This document shows positions 1-7,460 of a DNA stretch of 15,100 bases, piece by piece. Numbering within the stretch: position 1 is the stretch's first letter; each line of letters starts with the position of its first letter. Below the pieces are notes generated by a model. The model made no database searches and had not been told where the DNA came from. It worked only from the letters and a program-made list of their open reading frames with translations. Position numbers and translations under genes: made by a program. Source of the DNA: QHYU01 sp041493955 (lineage in GTDB: Bacteria > Acidobacteriota > Terriglobia > Acidiferrales > UBA7541); NCBI GenBank assembly GCA_041493955.1, contig JBGPZW010000082.1:1-15100 (forward strand). Direction: 5' to 3'.

Positions 1-90
1 AGCAGGTGCGGGCAGCGTACCTCGGGCTGTAAAGGCGCGCGGCGTGCCAATCCAAGTGAAAATCTGACCGCGGCGGGCAAACGATTTCGG

Positions 91-96
91 TACAAT
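91..96 (+). promoter_or_regulatory. Possible -10 box ahead of the purine operon
   Basis: TACAAT lies 24 bases before the guaD start codon and is a good match to a sigma-70 -10 element. No convincing -35 hexamer sits 16-18 bases upstream; CTGACC at 64-69 is the nearest candidate but its spacing is about 21. A ribosome binding site, AGGA at 110-113, follows 7 bases before the ATG. The rest of positions 1-90 shows no gene. Confidence 0.35.
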
Positions 97-120
97 CTTG
101 GTCACCCTCAGGATGGGGCC

Positions 121-588
121 ATGTCCAACTCGTTCATGAAGAAGGCCATCGAGATGGCCGTCGAGAACGTGCGCTCGGGCCGCGGCGGGCCCTTTGCTGC
201 GGTCGTGGTGAAGGATGGAAAGATCATCGCCGAAGGTACCAACCGGGTGACCTCGACGAACGATCCCACCGCGCACGCGGAAATGGTTGCCATTCGCGAG
301 GCGTGCCGCGCGCTGGGTCACTTCCAGCTCACCGGCTGCGAGATCTACACCACCTGCGAGCCCTGCCCGATGTGCCTGGGAGCGATCTATTGGGCGCGCC
401 CGGCCAGGGTCTTCTATGCCAGCACCGGCCAGGATGCTGCGGCGGCCGGCTTCGACGATTCTTTTATCCATCAGCAGTTGGAGCTGCCGGCGACCCAGCG
501 GCGCATTCCCATGACGCAACTGATGCGCGAGGAAGCCATGCAGGCCTTCCGCGCCTGGGAGCAGAAGATCGACAAGATCAAGTATTGA
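121..588 (+). CDS. guaD: Guanine deaminase (cytidine-deaminase-fold, GuaD type)
   Basis: This cytosolic enzyme hydrolyses guanine to xanthine and ammonia, feeding the xanthine dehydrogenase encoded directly downstream. The 155-residue product matches the short, domain-swapped Bacillus subtilis GuaD type (about 156 residues), not the long amidohydrolase-type guanine deaminase. The zinc site is complete: H52 and catalytic E54 in the HAE motif, and C82 and C85 in CEPCPMC. The stretch after it (LGAIYWARPARVFYA) and the later GFDDSFI segment are very close to GuaD and unlike tRNA adenosine deaminase TadA. The C-terminal tyrosine, which belongs to the swapped tail in GuaD, is retained. The start is supported by AGGA at 110-113. 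It is the first gene of the operon; 28 bases separate it from the molybdenum subunit gene. Function is read from motifs and context, and both agree. Confidence 0.93.
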   Translation: MSNSFMKKAIEMAVENVRSGRGGPFAAVVVKDGKIIAEGTNRVTSTNDPTAHAEMVAIREACRALGHFQLTGCEIYTTCEPCPMCLGAIYWARPARVFYASTGQDAAAAGFDDSFIHQQLELPATQRRIPMTQLMREEAMQAFRAWEQKIDKIKY

Positions 589-616
589 GTGGGATTGCAT
601 TCCAGGAATTGCCGAG

Positions 617-2860
617 ATGAAGCAACAGCTTATAGGGCGGCCGGTTCCCCGGAAAGAGGGCCGCGATAAGGTCACGGGGCGGGCGCGCTACGTTGACGAC
701 CTGGTCTTCCCGGGCATGCTGCATGGGGCCACGGTGCGCAGCCCGGTCGCGCGAGGGCGCCTCCGCGGGATTTCCTTCGGCGCGGGCATCCCCTGGAAGG
801 AATTCACGATTGTCACGGCGAAGGACATTCCGGGCAAGAACTGCGTGGCCCTGATTGAACCCGATCAGCCCTACCTGGCCGACGGTGTGGTCAATCATGC
901 GGAAGAGCCGGTGGTCCTGCTCGCGCATCCTGATAAGTATCTCCTCGAGGAAGCGCGGCGCGCGGTGCAGCTCGATATCGAGCCCCTGCCGGCGGTTTTT
1001 TCCATCGAAAACTCCGAGAGCAAAAAAGAAGTGATCTGGGGCGAGGAAAACGTCTTCAAATCTTACCGAGTAGAAAAAGGAAATGTTGACGAGGTCTGGG
1101 CGCGCGCCGATTTCATCGTGGAAGGCGAGTACCGCACCGGCGCCCAGGAACAACTCTACATCGAGAACAATGGGATGATCGCCGTAGTGGAAGGGGAAAA
1201 GGGGATCACGGTGTGGGGCTCGCTGCAGTGCCCATACTACGTCCACAGAGCCCTTGTGGCCCTGTTCGACCTGCCCGCGGAGAAAGTGCGCGTCATCCAG
1301 GCCGAAACGGGCGGCGGCTTCGGCGGCAAAGAGGAGTACCCCTCGATCATCGCGGGGCACGCCGCGCTGCTGGCATGGAAATCGGGGAGGCCGGTGAAGA
1401 TCGTCTACGACCGCGGAGAAGACATGGCGGCGACGACCAAGCGGCATCCCTCCCGCACCCGGCACCGCACTGCGGTGAGCAAAGACGGGAAGCTGCTGGG
1501 TATGGAAATTGAGTTCGTGCTCGATGGCGGAGCCTATACCACGCTCTCCCCGGTCGTGCTGTCGCGCGGAACGATTCACGCCGCCGGACCCTATGCTTGC
1601 CCCCATGTCCGCATCCGGAGCCGCGCCTTGGCGACCAACGCGCCGCCGCATGGCGCCTTTCGCGGCTTCGGCGCGCCGCAAAGCATCTTTGCGCTCGAAC
1701 GCCACTTGAACCGCGTGGCGCACGCTGTGGGGTTGACTCCCGAGGAGTTTCGCCGCCGCAATTTCATCCAGCCGGGTCAATCCCTGGCCACCGGGCAGAT
1801 GATCCGCGAAAACGTCAAGATGGATCACCTGCTCGACCGCGCCCTCGAATTGAGCGGCTACCGCGAAAAAACAGAGCGCTTCGCGCGCGAGAACCACGCG
1901 CAGCGGCGGAAGAAAGGGATGGGATTTGCCTCGTTCATGCACGGCGCTGGATTTACCGGCTCCGGTGAGGAGCATCTGGCGTCGGTGGTCGAAGTCGAAG
2001 CGACACCGCAGGGCCGCGTCCGCGTTCTGGCGGCGAGCACGGAAATCGGCCAGGGCACGAACACGATCTTTTCTCAGATCGCTGCCGAGGCCCTGGGGCT
2101 GGAGTACGCCCGCATCGAAGTCTCCAAACCCGACACCGCGAATGTGCCCAACAGCGGTCCGACAGTGGCCTCGCGCACCTGCATGGTGGTGGGCAAGCTG
2201 GTGGAATCAGCCGCGATCGGCCTCAAGCAAACTCTGATCGGCAGCGGCCTCCTTAGGGAAGGCTACTCCCCCACGGAGTTTGAACGCGCCTGTCGCCGAT
2301 ACATTGAAGCTCACGGGGCGCTGCGCGCCCGCTGCCAGTATCAGCCGCCGCCGGGCATCCACTGGGACGACGCCAACTATCGCGGTGACGCTTACAGCGC
2401 TTACGCGTGGGCCGTGTACGTCGCCGAGGTCACCGTGGACACGGTGACCTTTGAAATTGAAGTGAACGATTTTGTGGCCGTGCAGGAAGTGGGCAAAGTG
2501 ATCCATCCGGTGCTGGCCGCCGGGCAGATCGAAGGTGGAGTGGCGCAGGCGATCGGTTATGCACTCTACGAAAACGTGGTGTGGAACGAAGGGCGCATGG
2601 TCAACAGCCAGATGACGAACTACATCATACCCACTTCGGCTGATATCCCGCCGATCCGCGTCTTCTTCGAGGAGCAGCCCTACCCGCACGGCCCCGCCGG
2701 GGCCAAAGGCATCGGCGAGTTGCCCATGGATGGCGCGGCTCCGGCCATTGTCAACGCGATCGAAAACGCCACCGGCGTGAGTCTCCAGCAAATTCCAGTG
2801 ACCCCGGAGTCGCTGCTGGAAGCGTGGACGCCGGCTGGCGAGGCAGGCGCGCATGGCTGA
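617..2860 (+). CDS. xdhA: Xanthine dehydrogenase, molybdopterin-binding subunit
   Basis: This is the large catalytic subunit that hydroxylates hypoxanthine and xanthine to urate at a molybdopterin centre. The 747-residue product begins with the usual GRPVPRKEGRDKVTGRARY entry to the a/b-hammerhead domain. The molybdenum cofactor domain has GGGFGGK at 232-238 and GAFRGFGAPQ at 346-355. Aligned by eye to bovine xanthine oxidase, E239 corresponds to E802, R317 to R880, R349 to R912, and E701 (in GAKGIGE) to catalytic E1261. The Glu/Arg pair at the 802 and 880 positions is the purine-binding signature that separates xanthine dehydrogenases from aldehyde oxidases. AGGAA at 604-608 is a ribosome binding site. 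The 3' end overlaps the 2Fe-2S gene by 8 bases. Subunit names differ between species (E. coli XdhA, B. subtilis PucD). The role is firm. Confidence 0.94.
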   Translation: MKQQLIGRPVPRKEGRDKVTGRARYVDDLVFPGMLHGATVRSPVARGRLRGISFGAGIPWKEFTIVTAKDIPGKNCVALIEPDQPYLADGVVNHAEEPVVLLAHPDKYLLEEARRAVQLDIEPLPAVFSIENSESKKEVIWGEENVFKSYRVEKGNVDEVWARADFIVEGEYRTGAQEQLYIENNGMIAVVEGEKGITVWGSLQCPYYVHRALVALFDLPAEKVRVIQAETGGGFGGKEEYPSIIAGHAALLAWKSGRPVKIVYDRGEDMAATTKRHPSRTRHRTAVSKDGKLLGMEIEFVLDGGAYTTLSPVVLSRGTIHAAGPYACPHVRIRSRALATNAPPHGAFRGFGAPQSIFALERHLNRVAHAVGLTPEEFRRRNFIQPGQSLATGQMIRENVKMDHLLDRALELSGYREKTERFARENHAQRRKKGMGFASFMHGAGFTGSGEEHLASVVEVEATPQGRVRVLAASTEIGQGTNTIFSQIAAEALGLEYARIEVSKPDTANVPNSGPTVASRTCMVVGKLVESAAIGLKQTLIGSGLLREGYSPTEFERACRRYIEAHGALRARCQYQPPPGIHWDDANYRGDAYSAYAWAVYVAEVTVDTVTFEIEVNDFVAVQEVGKVIHPVLAAGQIEGGVAQAIGYALYENVVWNEGRMVNSQMTNYIIPTSADIPPIRVFFEEQPYPHGPAGAKGIGELPMDGAAPAIVNAIENATGVSLQQIPVTPESLLEAWTPAGEAGAHG

Positions 2861-3344
2861 AGGCACGGGCAAAATCGGAATCGCCTGCACCGTGAACGGC
2901 GCACCGCGCCGGTTCCTTGCCTACCCCATGGCGCGGTTGCTCGACGTGCTGCGCGAGGAACTGCGCCTTACCGGCACCAAGGAAGGCTGCGGCGAGGGTG
3001 AGTGTGGCGCCTGCGCAGTGTGGATGGACGGCGAGATCGTCAACAGTTGCCTGGTGCCGGTCCTGCAGGTTGAGGGCAGCAGGATTACCACCATCGAGGG
3101 CATCGCCAACGGTGACCAGCTGCACGCCATACAGGAGGCGTTTGTCACCTACGGCGGCGCGCAGTGCGGCATCTGCACGCCGGGCATGGTGATGGTCGCG
3201 GTAAACCTGCTCGAGCGTACGCCGCACCCGAGCGAAGCGGAAATTCGCGCGGGCCTGGCCGGCAATCTGTGCCGCTGCACCGGCTACATGAAGATCTTCG
3301 AGGCCGTCGTGCGCGCCTGCCAGGCGACTGGGGTTAAACGGTGA
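2853..3344 (+). CDS. xdhC: Xanthine dehydrogenase, 2Fe-2S iron-sulfur subunit
   Basis: This small subunit carries electrons from the molybdenum centre to FAD through two 2Fe-2S clusters. The 163-residue length is normal for a separate subunit. The N-terminal plant-ferredoxin-like domain has C46, C51, C54 and C66 (EGCGEGECGACAV, then a lone Cys). The C-terminal helical domain has C105 and C108 (QCGICTPGM) and C140 and C142 (NLCRCTGY). All eight cluster ligands are present. The start overlaps the upstream stop by 8 bases, and the stop overlaps the FAD-subunit GTG start as GTGA, so translation of all three subunits is probably coupled. E. coli naming (XdhC) is used; the B. subtilis equivalent is PucE. 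It should not be confused with the XdhC maturation chaperone, which is not seen in this window. Confidence 0.94.
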   Translation: MAEGTGKIGIACTVNGAPRRFLAYPMARLLDVLREELRLTGTKEGCGEGECGACAVWMDGEIVNSCLVPVLQVEGSRITTIEGIANGDQLHAIQEAFVTYGGAQCGICTPGMVMVAVNLLERTPHPSEAEIRAGLAGNLCRCTGYMKIFEAVVRACQATGVKR

Positions 3345-4204
3345 GGGCCTATCTGCCAGCCTATGAGCTGAAGACTCCCGAGAATTTGCCCGCGGCACTC
3401 GATCTCCTCGGTCGCGAGCCCGACGCCTGGCGGCCACTCGCCGGCGGCACCGACCTGATGGTGCTGCTCGAGGCCGGCAAGCTCCCGCACAGGAAATTCC
3501 TCAGTATCTGGAAGCTGGCCGAGCTGAAAGGCATCGAAGTCACGCCCGAGCACGTGACGCTGGGCGCGCTGACCACTTACACGCAAGCGCAGGCCCATCC
3601 CGTGCTGCAGCAGGAATTCCCGCTGCTCTGCCAGGCGGCGCGGGAGACCGGCGGAATCGCTACGCAGAACCGCGGCACGCTCGGAGGCAACATTGTGAAC
3701 GCGTCGCCCGCAGCCGATTCGCCCCCGGCCCTGCTGGTTTACGACGCACAACTCGAACTGGTCTCGGCGCGCGGCTCGCGCTGGGTGCCCTACAAGGGCT
3801 TCCATACCGGCTACAAGCAAATGATCCTGCGCCCGGAGGAGCTCGTGCGCCGCATTCGCCTGCCGCGCACCATGCAGAACTGGCGCCAGTATTACCGCAA
3901 GGTGGGCACGCGCAAGGCGCAGGCGATTTCCAAGGTATGCTTCGCGGGGGCGGCAGAGCTCCAAAACGAAGCCATTTGCGACATCCGCATCGCGCTCGCC
4001 AGCGTCGCCCCAACGGTCGTGCGTTGTTTCAAGACCGAGGCGATATTGAAGACGCAACGGATCAGTCCGGCCGCTCTGCAGGCCGCCAAGGAAGCGCTGG
4101 CATCAGAGATCGCGCCGATTGACGACATGCGTTCCACCGCCAAGTATCGCCTGCGCGTGGCCCAGAACCTCCTGGAAGAATTTTGGCGGCAATTGCGCCG
4201 ATGA
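3341..4204 (+). CDS. xdhB: Xanthine dehydrogenase, FAD-binding subunit
   Basis: This flavin subunit passes electrons from the iron-sulfur clusters to NAD+ or another acceptor. The 287-residue product has the two FAD-contact motifs of the molybdopterin dehydrogenase FAD-binding fold: PLAGGTD at about 32-38 and GTLGGNIVNASPAADSPPAL beginning at residue 112. The C-terminal CO-dehydrogenase flavoprotein-like domain ends in the familiar PIDDMRSTAKYR segment. The start is a GTG at 3341 overlapping the previous stop as GTGA; the protein then aligns from its first residues (the YLPAYELKTPENLPAAL entry). The stop overlaps the allantoinase ATG as ATGA. E. coli name XdhB, B. subtilis PucC. The physiological electron acceptor cannot be decided from sequence. 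Confidence 0.93.
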   Translation: MRAYLPAYELKTPENLPAALDLLGREPDAWRPLAGGTDLMVLLEAGKLPHRKFLSIWKLAELKGIEVTPEHVTLGALTTYTQAQAHPVLQQEFPLLCQAARETGGIATQNRGTLGGNIVNASPAADSPPALLVYDAQLELVSARGSRWVPYKGFHTGYKQMILRPEELVRRIRLPRTMQNWRQYYRKVGTRKAQAISKVCFAGAAELQNEAICDIRIALASVAPTVVRCFKTEAILKTQRISPAALQAAKEALASEIAPIDDMRSTAKYRLRVAQNLLEEFWRQLRR

Positions 4205-5571
4205 GCCCCGATCAGGTCATTTGCGGAGAGAGAGTCATCACGCCCGAAGGAGTGCGTCCGGCGGCGATTCACATTCGCAACGGCGTGATCACCGGCGTCG
4301 CGCCGCGAAACGATGTCCCGACCGGATGTCCGGTGGTTGACGCAGGCTATTCTGCGGTGATGCCCGGCTTGGTGGATACGCACGTGCACATCAACGAGCC
4401 CGGCCGCACGGAGTGGGAGGGTTTCCAGTCCGCGACTCGCGCGGCCGCCGCGGGCGGTGTCACCACGCTGGTGGATATGCCGCTCAACAGCATTCCGGCG
4501 ACCACGACCCGCGAGGCCTTTGAGACCAAACTCGCCGCCGCGCACGGAAACTGCTGGGTGGATGTGGGGTTCTGGGGCGGCGTCGTGCCCGGCAACACTC
4601 CGCAGCTCCGGCCACTCCACGATGCCGGCGTTCTCGGCTTCAAGTGCTTTCTGATTCCTTCGGGTGTCGAGGAGTTTGCGCATGTGGCAGAATCGGATCT
4701 CCGCTCCGCTCTTGCCGAGCTGGCCGCGCTCGGGGCGGCGCTGATCGTCCACGCGGAGGTGCCCGGCCCGGTAGAGAAGGCACTCGCGGCGCAAGCCGCC
4801 GGCACGCCGCCCGACCCGCGCCGCTACGCAACGTTTCTGAATGCGCGGCCCCGTGAGGCGGAAAACGAAGCAATTGCGCTCATTCTTCGCCTGAGCAACA
4901 AATCGGGCCCCCGGCTGCATGTGGTCCATCATTCTTCCGCTGATGCGCTGCCGCTGTTGCGCCGGGCCAGAGCCGATGATGTGCCGATCACCGTGGAGAC
5001 CTGTCCGCACTATCTGTGCTTTGCTGCCGAGGAGATCCCCGACGGCGCCACCCAATTCAAATGCTGCCCGCCGATCCGCGAGCGCGAGAACCGCGACCAG
5101 CTCTGGGCCGCGCTGAGCGAGGGCTTGATCGAGATGGTGGTTTCGGACCACTCGCCCTGCCCTCCGGCGATGAAACTCTACGAGTCGGGCGATTTCCTCC
5201 GCGCCTGGGGCGGGATCTCTTCCTTGCAGCTCCGGCTGCCGGCCATGTGGACGGCGGCACGGCGGCGCGGCCACGCGCTGGAGCACCTCACCGCGTGGTT
5301 GTGCGGCGCGCCGGCGCGGCTGGTCGGCCTCCAGGGGCGCAAGGGAGCGATCCAGCCGGGCAGCGATGCGGATGTTTGCATCTGGAATCCGGATGCCACG
5401 TTCCGCGTGAACGCGGCGATGCTGCACCATCGTCAAAAGTTGACCCCCTATGATGGGCAGGTCTTGAGCGGCGTGGTCGAGGCGACGTTCTTGCGGGGCC
5501 AGAAGATTTACGATCGCGGCCAATTCCCGGCGGCCCCCACCGGGACGCTCCTCAAGCGAGGAAACTTCTGA
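4201..5571 (+). CDS. allB: Allantoinase (cyclic amidohydrolase)
   Basis: Allantoinase opens the hydantoin ring of allantoin to give allantoate. The 456-residue product is close to E. coli AllB (453). The binuclear metal site is complete: H61 and H63 in DTHVHINEPG, the presumed carboxylated lysine K148 in LGFKCFLIPSG, H184 in IVHAEV, H240/H243 in the LHVVHHSS segment, and D316 in VVSDHSPC. The DTHVHINEPGRTEWEGF stretch separates it from dihydroorotases and dihydropyrimidinases. The ATG at 4201 overlaps the preceding stop (ATGA) and is preferred over an in-frame TTG six codons upstream, which would lie inside the FAD-subunit gene. Its stop shares one base with the allantoicase ATG. The two enzymes act consecutively, as their adjacency suggests. 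Confidence 0.93.
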   Translation: MSPDQVICGERVITPEGVRPAAIHIRNGVITGVAPRNDVPTGCPVVDAGYSAVMPGLVDTHVHINEPGRTEWEGFQSATRAAAAGGVTTLVDMPLNSIPATTTREAFETKLAAAHGNCWVDVGFWGGVVPGNTPQLRPLHDAGVLGFKCFLIPSGVEEFAHVAESDLRSALAELAALGAALIVHAEVPGPVEKALAAQAAGTPPDPRRYATFLNARPREAENEAIALILRLSNKSGPRLHVVHHSSADALPLLRRARADDVPITVETCPHYLCFAAEEIPDGATQFKCCPPIRERENRDQLWAALSEGLIEMVVSDHSPCPPAMKLYESGDFLRAWGGISSLQLRLPAMWTAARRRGHALEHLTAWLCGAPARLVGLQGRKGAIQPGSDADVCIWNPDATFRVNAAMLHHRQKLTPYDGQVLSGVVEATFLRGQKIYDRGQFPAAPTGTLLKRGNF

Positions 5572-6578
5572 TGGATTTCACCGAATTGATTGATCTGGCC
5601 TCGGAACGCGTCGGCGGCGCCGTCCTGGCCGCGAACGATGAGTTCTTCGCGCCCAAAGAAAACCTGCTGAAGCCCGCCAAGCCCGTTTTCATCGAAGAGA
5701 AATACACCGACGTCGGAAAATGGATGGACGGCTGGGAGACCCGCCGGCGGCGCACCCCGGGCTTTGACTGGTGCATCCTCCGGCTGGGCTTGCCGGGGAT
5801 TCTCCGTGGCGTCATCGTCGATACCAGCCACTTCAAGGGGAATTACCCCGAACATTGCGCCCTGGATGCCTGCGCGCTGGACGGACAGCCGGACGTGGAG
5901 AAGCTGACCAGCCCCACGACGCCATGGGTCGAAGTGCTGCCGAAGTCCGGGCTACAGGGCGATTCTGGAAACCGGTTCGCCATCGCGAACTCACAGCGGT
6001 TTACGCATCTCCGCTTCAAAACTTTCCCTGACGGCGGCGTGGCCCGGCTGCGAGTGTACGGCGAGGTGGTTCCGGACTGGGCCGCGGTGACGCGTGGGGG
6101 CGGAGAGATAGACCTCGCGGCCGTCGAGTATGGCGGGTTGGTGGTGACTTGCAGCGACATGTTCTTCGGCTCGCGGCATAACCTGATCATGCCGGGCCGT
6201 GCCGCGGACATGAGTGACGGCTGGGAGACGCGCCGGCGCAGAGGGCCCGGGCACGACTGGGTGATCATTCAGCTAGGAACGGCGGGGACGATCCGCCGCG
6301 TCGAGGTGGACACCTCACACTTCAGGGGCAATTTCCCGGAAAGTTGTCAGCTCGAGGCCTGCAGGGCGGTCGGGATCCGCCTCGCCGAAGCCACAGTCGC
6401 CTCGCTGTCGTGGGTGGAAGTCTTGCCGCGAACCAAGCTGCAAGCGGACACCCGGCATTTCTTTGAGAAAGAGCTGAAGCCGGGCGGCGCCGTGACGCAT
6501 GTTCGCTTCAACATTTTCCCGGATGGCGGCGTCAGCCGCCTGCGAATCTTCGGCACGATCGCGGAGAGAACAGTTTGA
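5571..6578 (+). CDS. alc: Allantoicase
   Basis: Allantoicase hydrolyses allantoate to (S)-ureidoglycolate and urea. The 335-residue protein has the two homologous allantoicase repeats expected of the family. Each contains a near-identical block: DGWETRRRRTPGFDW from residue 53 and DGWETRRRRGPGHDW from residue 216. Each block is followed by VDTSHFKGN / VDTSHFRGN and, near the repeat end, a WVEVLP and an FPDGG(V)xRLR(V/I)xG motif. This duplicated architecture is diagnostic and makes alternatives unlikely. The start codon shares its A with the allantoinase stop (TGATG). The 3' end overlaps the OHCU decarboxylase TTG start as TTGA. No ureidoglycolate lyase or urease follows in this window, so the fate of the products is not encoded here. 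Confidence 0.95.
   Translation: MDFTELIDLASERVGGAVLAANDEFFAPKENLLKPAKPVFIEEKYTDVGKWMDGWETRRRRTPGFDWCILRLGLPGILRGVIVDTSHFKGNYPEHCALDACALDGQPDVEKLTSPTTPWVEVLPKSGLQGDSGNRFAIANSQRFTHLRFKTFPDGGVARLRVYGEVVPDWAAVTRGGGEIDLAAVEYGGLVVTCSDMFFGSRHNLIMPGRAADMSDGWETRRRRGPGHDWVIIQLGTAGTIRRVEVDTSHFRGNFPESCQLEACRAVGIRLAEATVASLSWVEVLPRTKLQADTRHFFEKELKPGGAVTHVRFNIFPDGGVSRLRIFGTIAERTV
6563..6568 (+). promoter_or_regulatory. Shine-Dalgarno GGAGAG deciding the TTG start of uraD
   Basis: GGAGAG ends 6 bases before the TTG at 6575, which is ideal spacing. The alternative in-frame ATG at 6602 has no comparable site at the right distance and would remove the conserved Leu-Asn entry of the decarboxylase. The site lies inside the last codons of the allantoicase gene. 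Confidence 0.6.
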
Positions 6579-7087
6579 AAGCAGGAATCGAGCGACTGAA
6601 CATGCTTTCAACGGGAGAAGCCGAGGCCGAGCTGCTGCAGTGCTGTGGCTCCGCGAGCTGGGCGCGCCGGATGGCCCAGCAGCGGCCCTTCGCGGGCTGG
6701 AACGAAATTCGCGAAGCCGCCGACCGCATCTGGTGGGGCCTCGGGCGCGTGGACTGGCTCGAAGCCTTCAGCCGGCACCCGGGAATTGGAGAAAGCGCGG
6801 CAACAAGCGCCACCTCCGATCGAGCGCGCGGCTGGTCCGAACGGGAACAGGCGGGATTGCGCGACGCTGGTGTGGAAGTCAAAACGGCCCTGGCCGAGGC
6901 CAACCGCGGCTACCTGGCCCGCTTCGGATACATCTTTATCGTCTGCGCCACGGGTAAGAGCAGCGAGGAGATGCTTGCACTTCTCCGGAGCCGCCTGCAG
7001 AATGACCCCGGCGCCGAGCTCCGCATCGCCGCTGAAGAGCAGCGCCGAATCACGCATCTCCGACTGGAGAAACTTCTGCGCGGGTGA
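6575..7087 (+). CDS. uraD: OHCU decarboxylase (2-oxo-4-hydroxy-4-carboxy-5-ureidoimidazoline decarboxylase)
   Basis: This enzyme decarboxylates OHCU stereospecifically to (S)-allantoin, the third step of urate breakdown. The 170-residue product has the family hallmarks: RPF near residue 37, the catalytic-histidine motif FSRHPGIG with H68, the WSEREQAGL helix around 87-95, then RFGYIFIVCATGKSSEEML and the closing RITHLRLEKLL. H68 corresponds to the catalytic histidine of characterised OHCU decarboxylases. The start is a TTG overlapping the allantoicase stop and supported by a GGAGAG site; an ATG at 6602 (residue 10) is the alternative. It is encoded separately here, not fused to a uricase as in B. 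subtilis PucL. The HIU hydrolase gene follows after 19 bases. Confidence 0.92.
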   Translation: MKAGIERLNMLSTGEAEAELLQCCGSASWARRMAQQRPFAGWNEIREAADRIWWGLGRVDWLEAFSRHPGIGESAATSATSDRARGWSEREQAGLRDAGVEVKTALAEANRGYLARFGYIFIVCATGKSSEEMLALLRSRLQNDPGAELRIAAEEQRRITHLRLEKLLRG

Positions 7088-7106
7088 GCCGCAGGAGCGA
7101 ACGATC

Positions 7107-7451
7107 ATGAGCGCAATCAGCACTCACGTTCTCGATACCTCGAAGGGCCGGCCGGCTGGCGGCGTCCCTGTCGTGCTGGAATTCCGCGCCGCCGGGCACG
7201 ACTGGAAAGTGGTTGGAAGGGGCCACACGGATGCCGACGGCCGGATGAAAAATCTCTTGCCGATGGGCTCACGGCTCGAGCTGGGCACCTACCGGCTCAC
7301 CTATGACTCCGCCGCATATTTCCGCGCGCAACAAATCGAGAGTTTTTTCCCCGAGGTTACGCTCGTCTTCGCGGTGCGCGATGCCACACAGCATTACCAC
7401 GTGCCGCTGCTGCTGAGCCCGTACGGCTATACCACCTACCGAGGGAGCTAG
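7107..7451 (+). CDS. uraH: 5-hydroxyisourate hydrolase (transthyretin-like)
   Basis: HIU hydrolase converts 5-hydroxyisourate, the product of urate oxidation, to OHCU. The 114-residue protein is the usual length for the cytosolic tetrameric enzyme. It starts with the STHVLDTSKGRPA signature and ends with the YRGS tetrapeptide that distinguishes HIU hydrolases from transthyretin. The four catalytic positions are in place: H7, R46 (DADGRMKN), H98 (HYHVPLLLSP) and S114 at the C-terminus. The ATG at 7107 is preceded by AGGAG at 7093-7097. No signal peptide is seen. It lies between the decarboxylase and the urate oxidase genes, that is, beside the enzymes that use its product and make its substrate. 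Confidence 0.95.
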   Translation: MSAISTHVLDTSKGRPAGGVPVVLEFRAAGHDWKVVGRGHTDADGRMKNLLPMGSRLELGTYRLTYDSAAYFRAQQIESFFPEVTLVFAVRDATQHYHVPLLLSPYGYTTYRGS

Positions 7452-7460
7452 CCGTCCGTC

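Noticed and set aside
578..1975. Long open frame of 465 codons on the minus strand
   Set aside because: It lies entirely opposite the molybdenum subunit gene, has low-complexity His/Arg/Gly-rich content and matches no family. It is a GC-driven antisense shadow.
4183..4200. TTG start extending allantoinase by six residues
   Set aside because: The ATG at 4201 overlaps the upstream stop as ATGA and gives the family's normal N-terminus.
3892..5523. Long minus-strand open frame of 543 codons
   Set aside because: It runs opposite the FAD subunit and allantoinase genes, which have full catalytic motifs on the plus strand. No motif is seen in the antisense reading.
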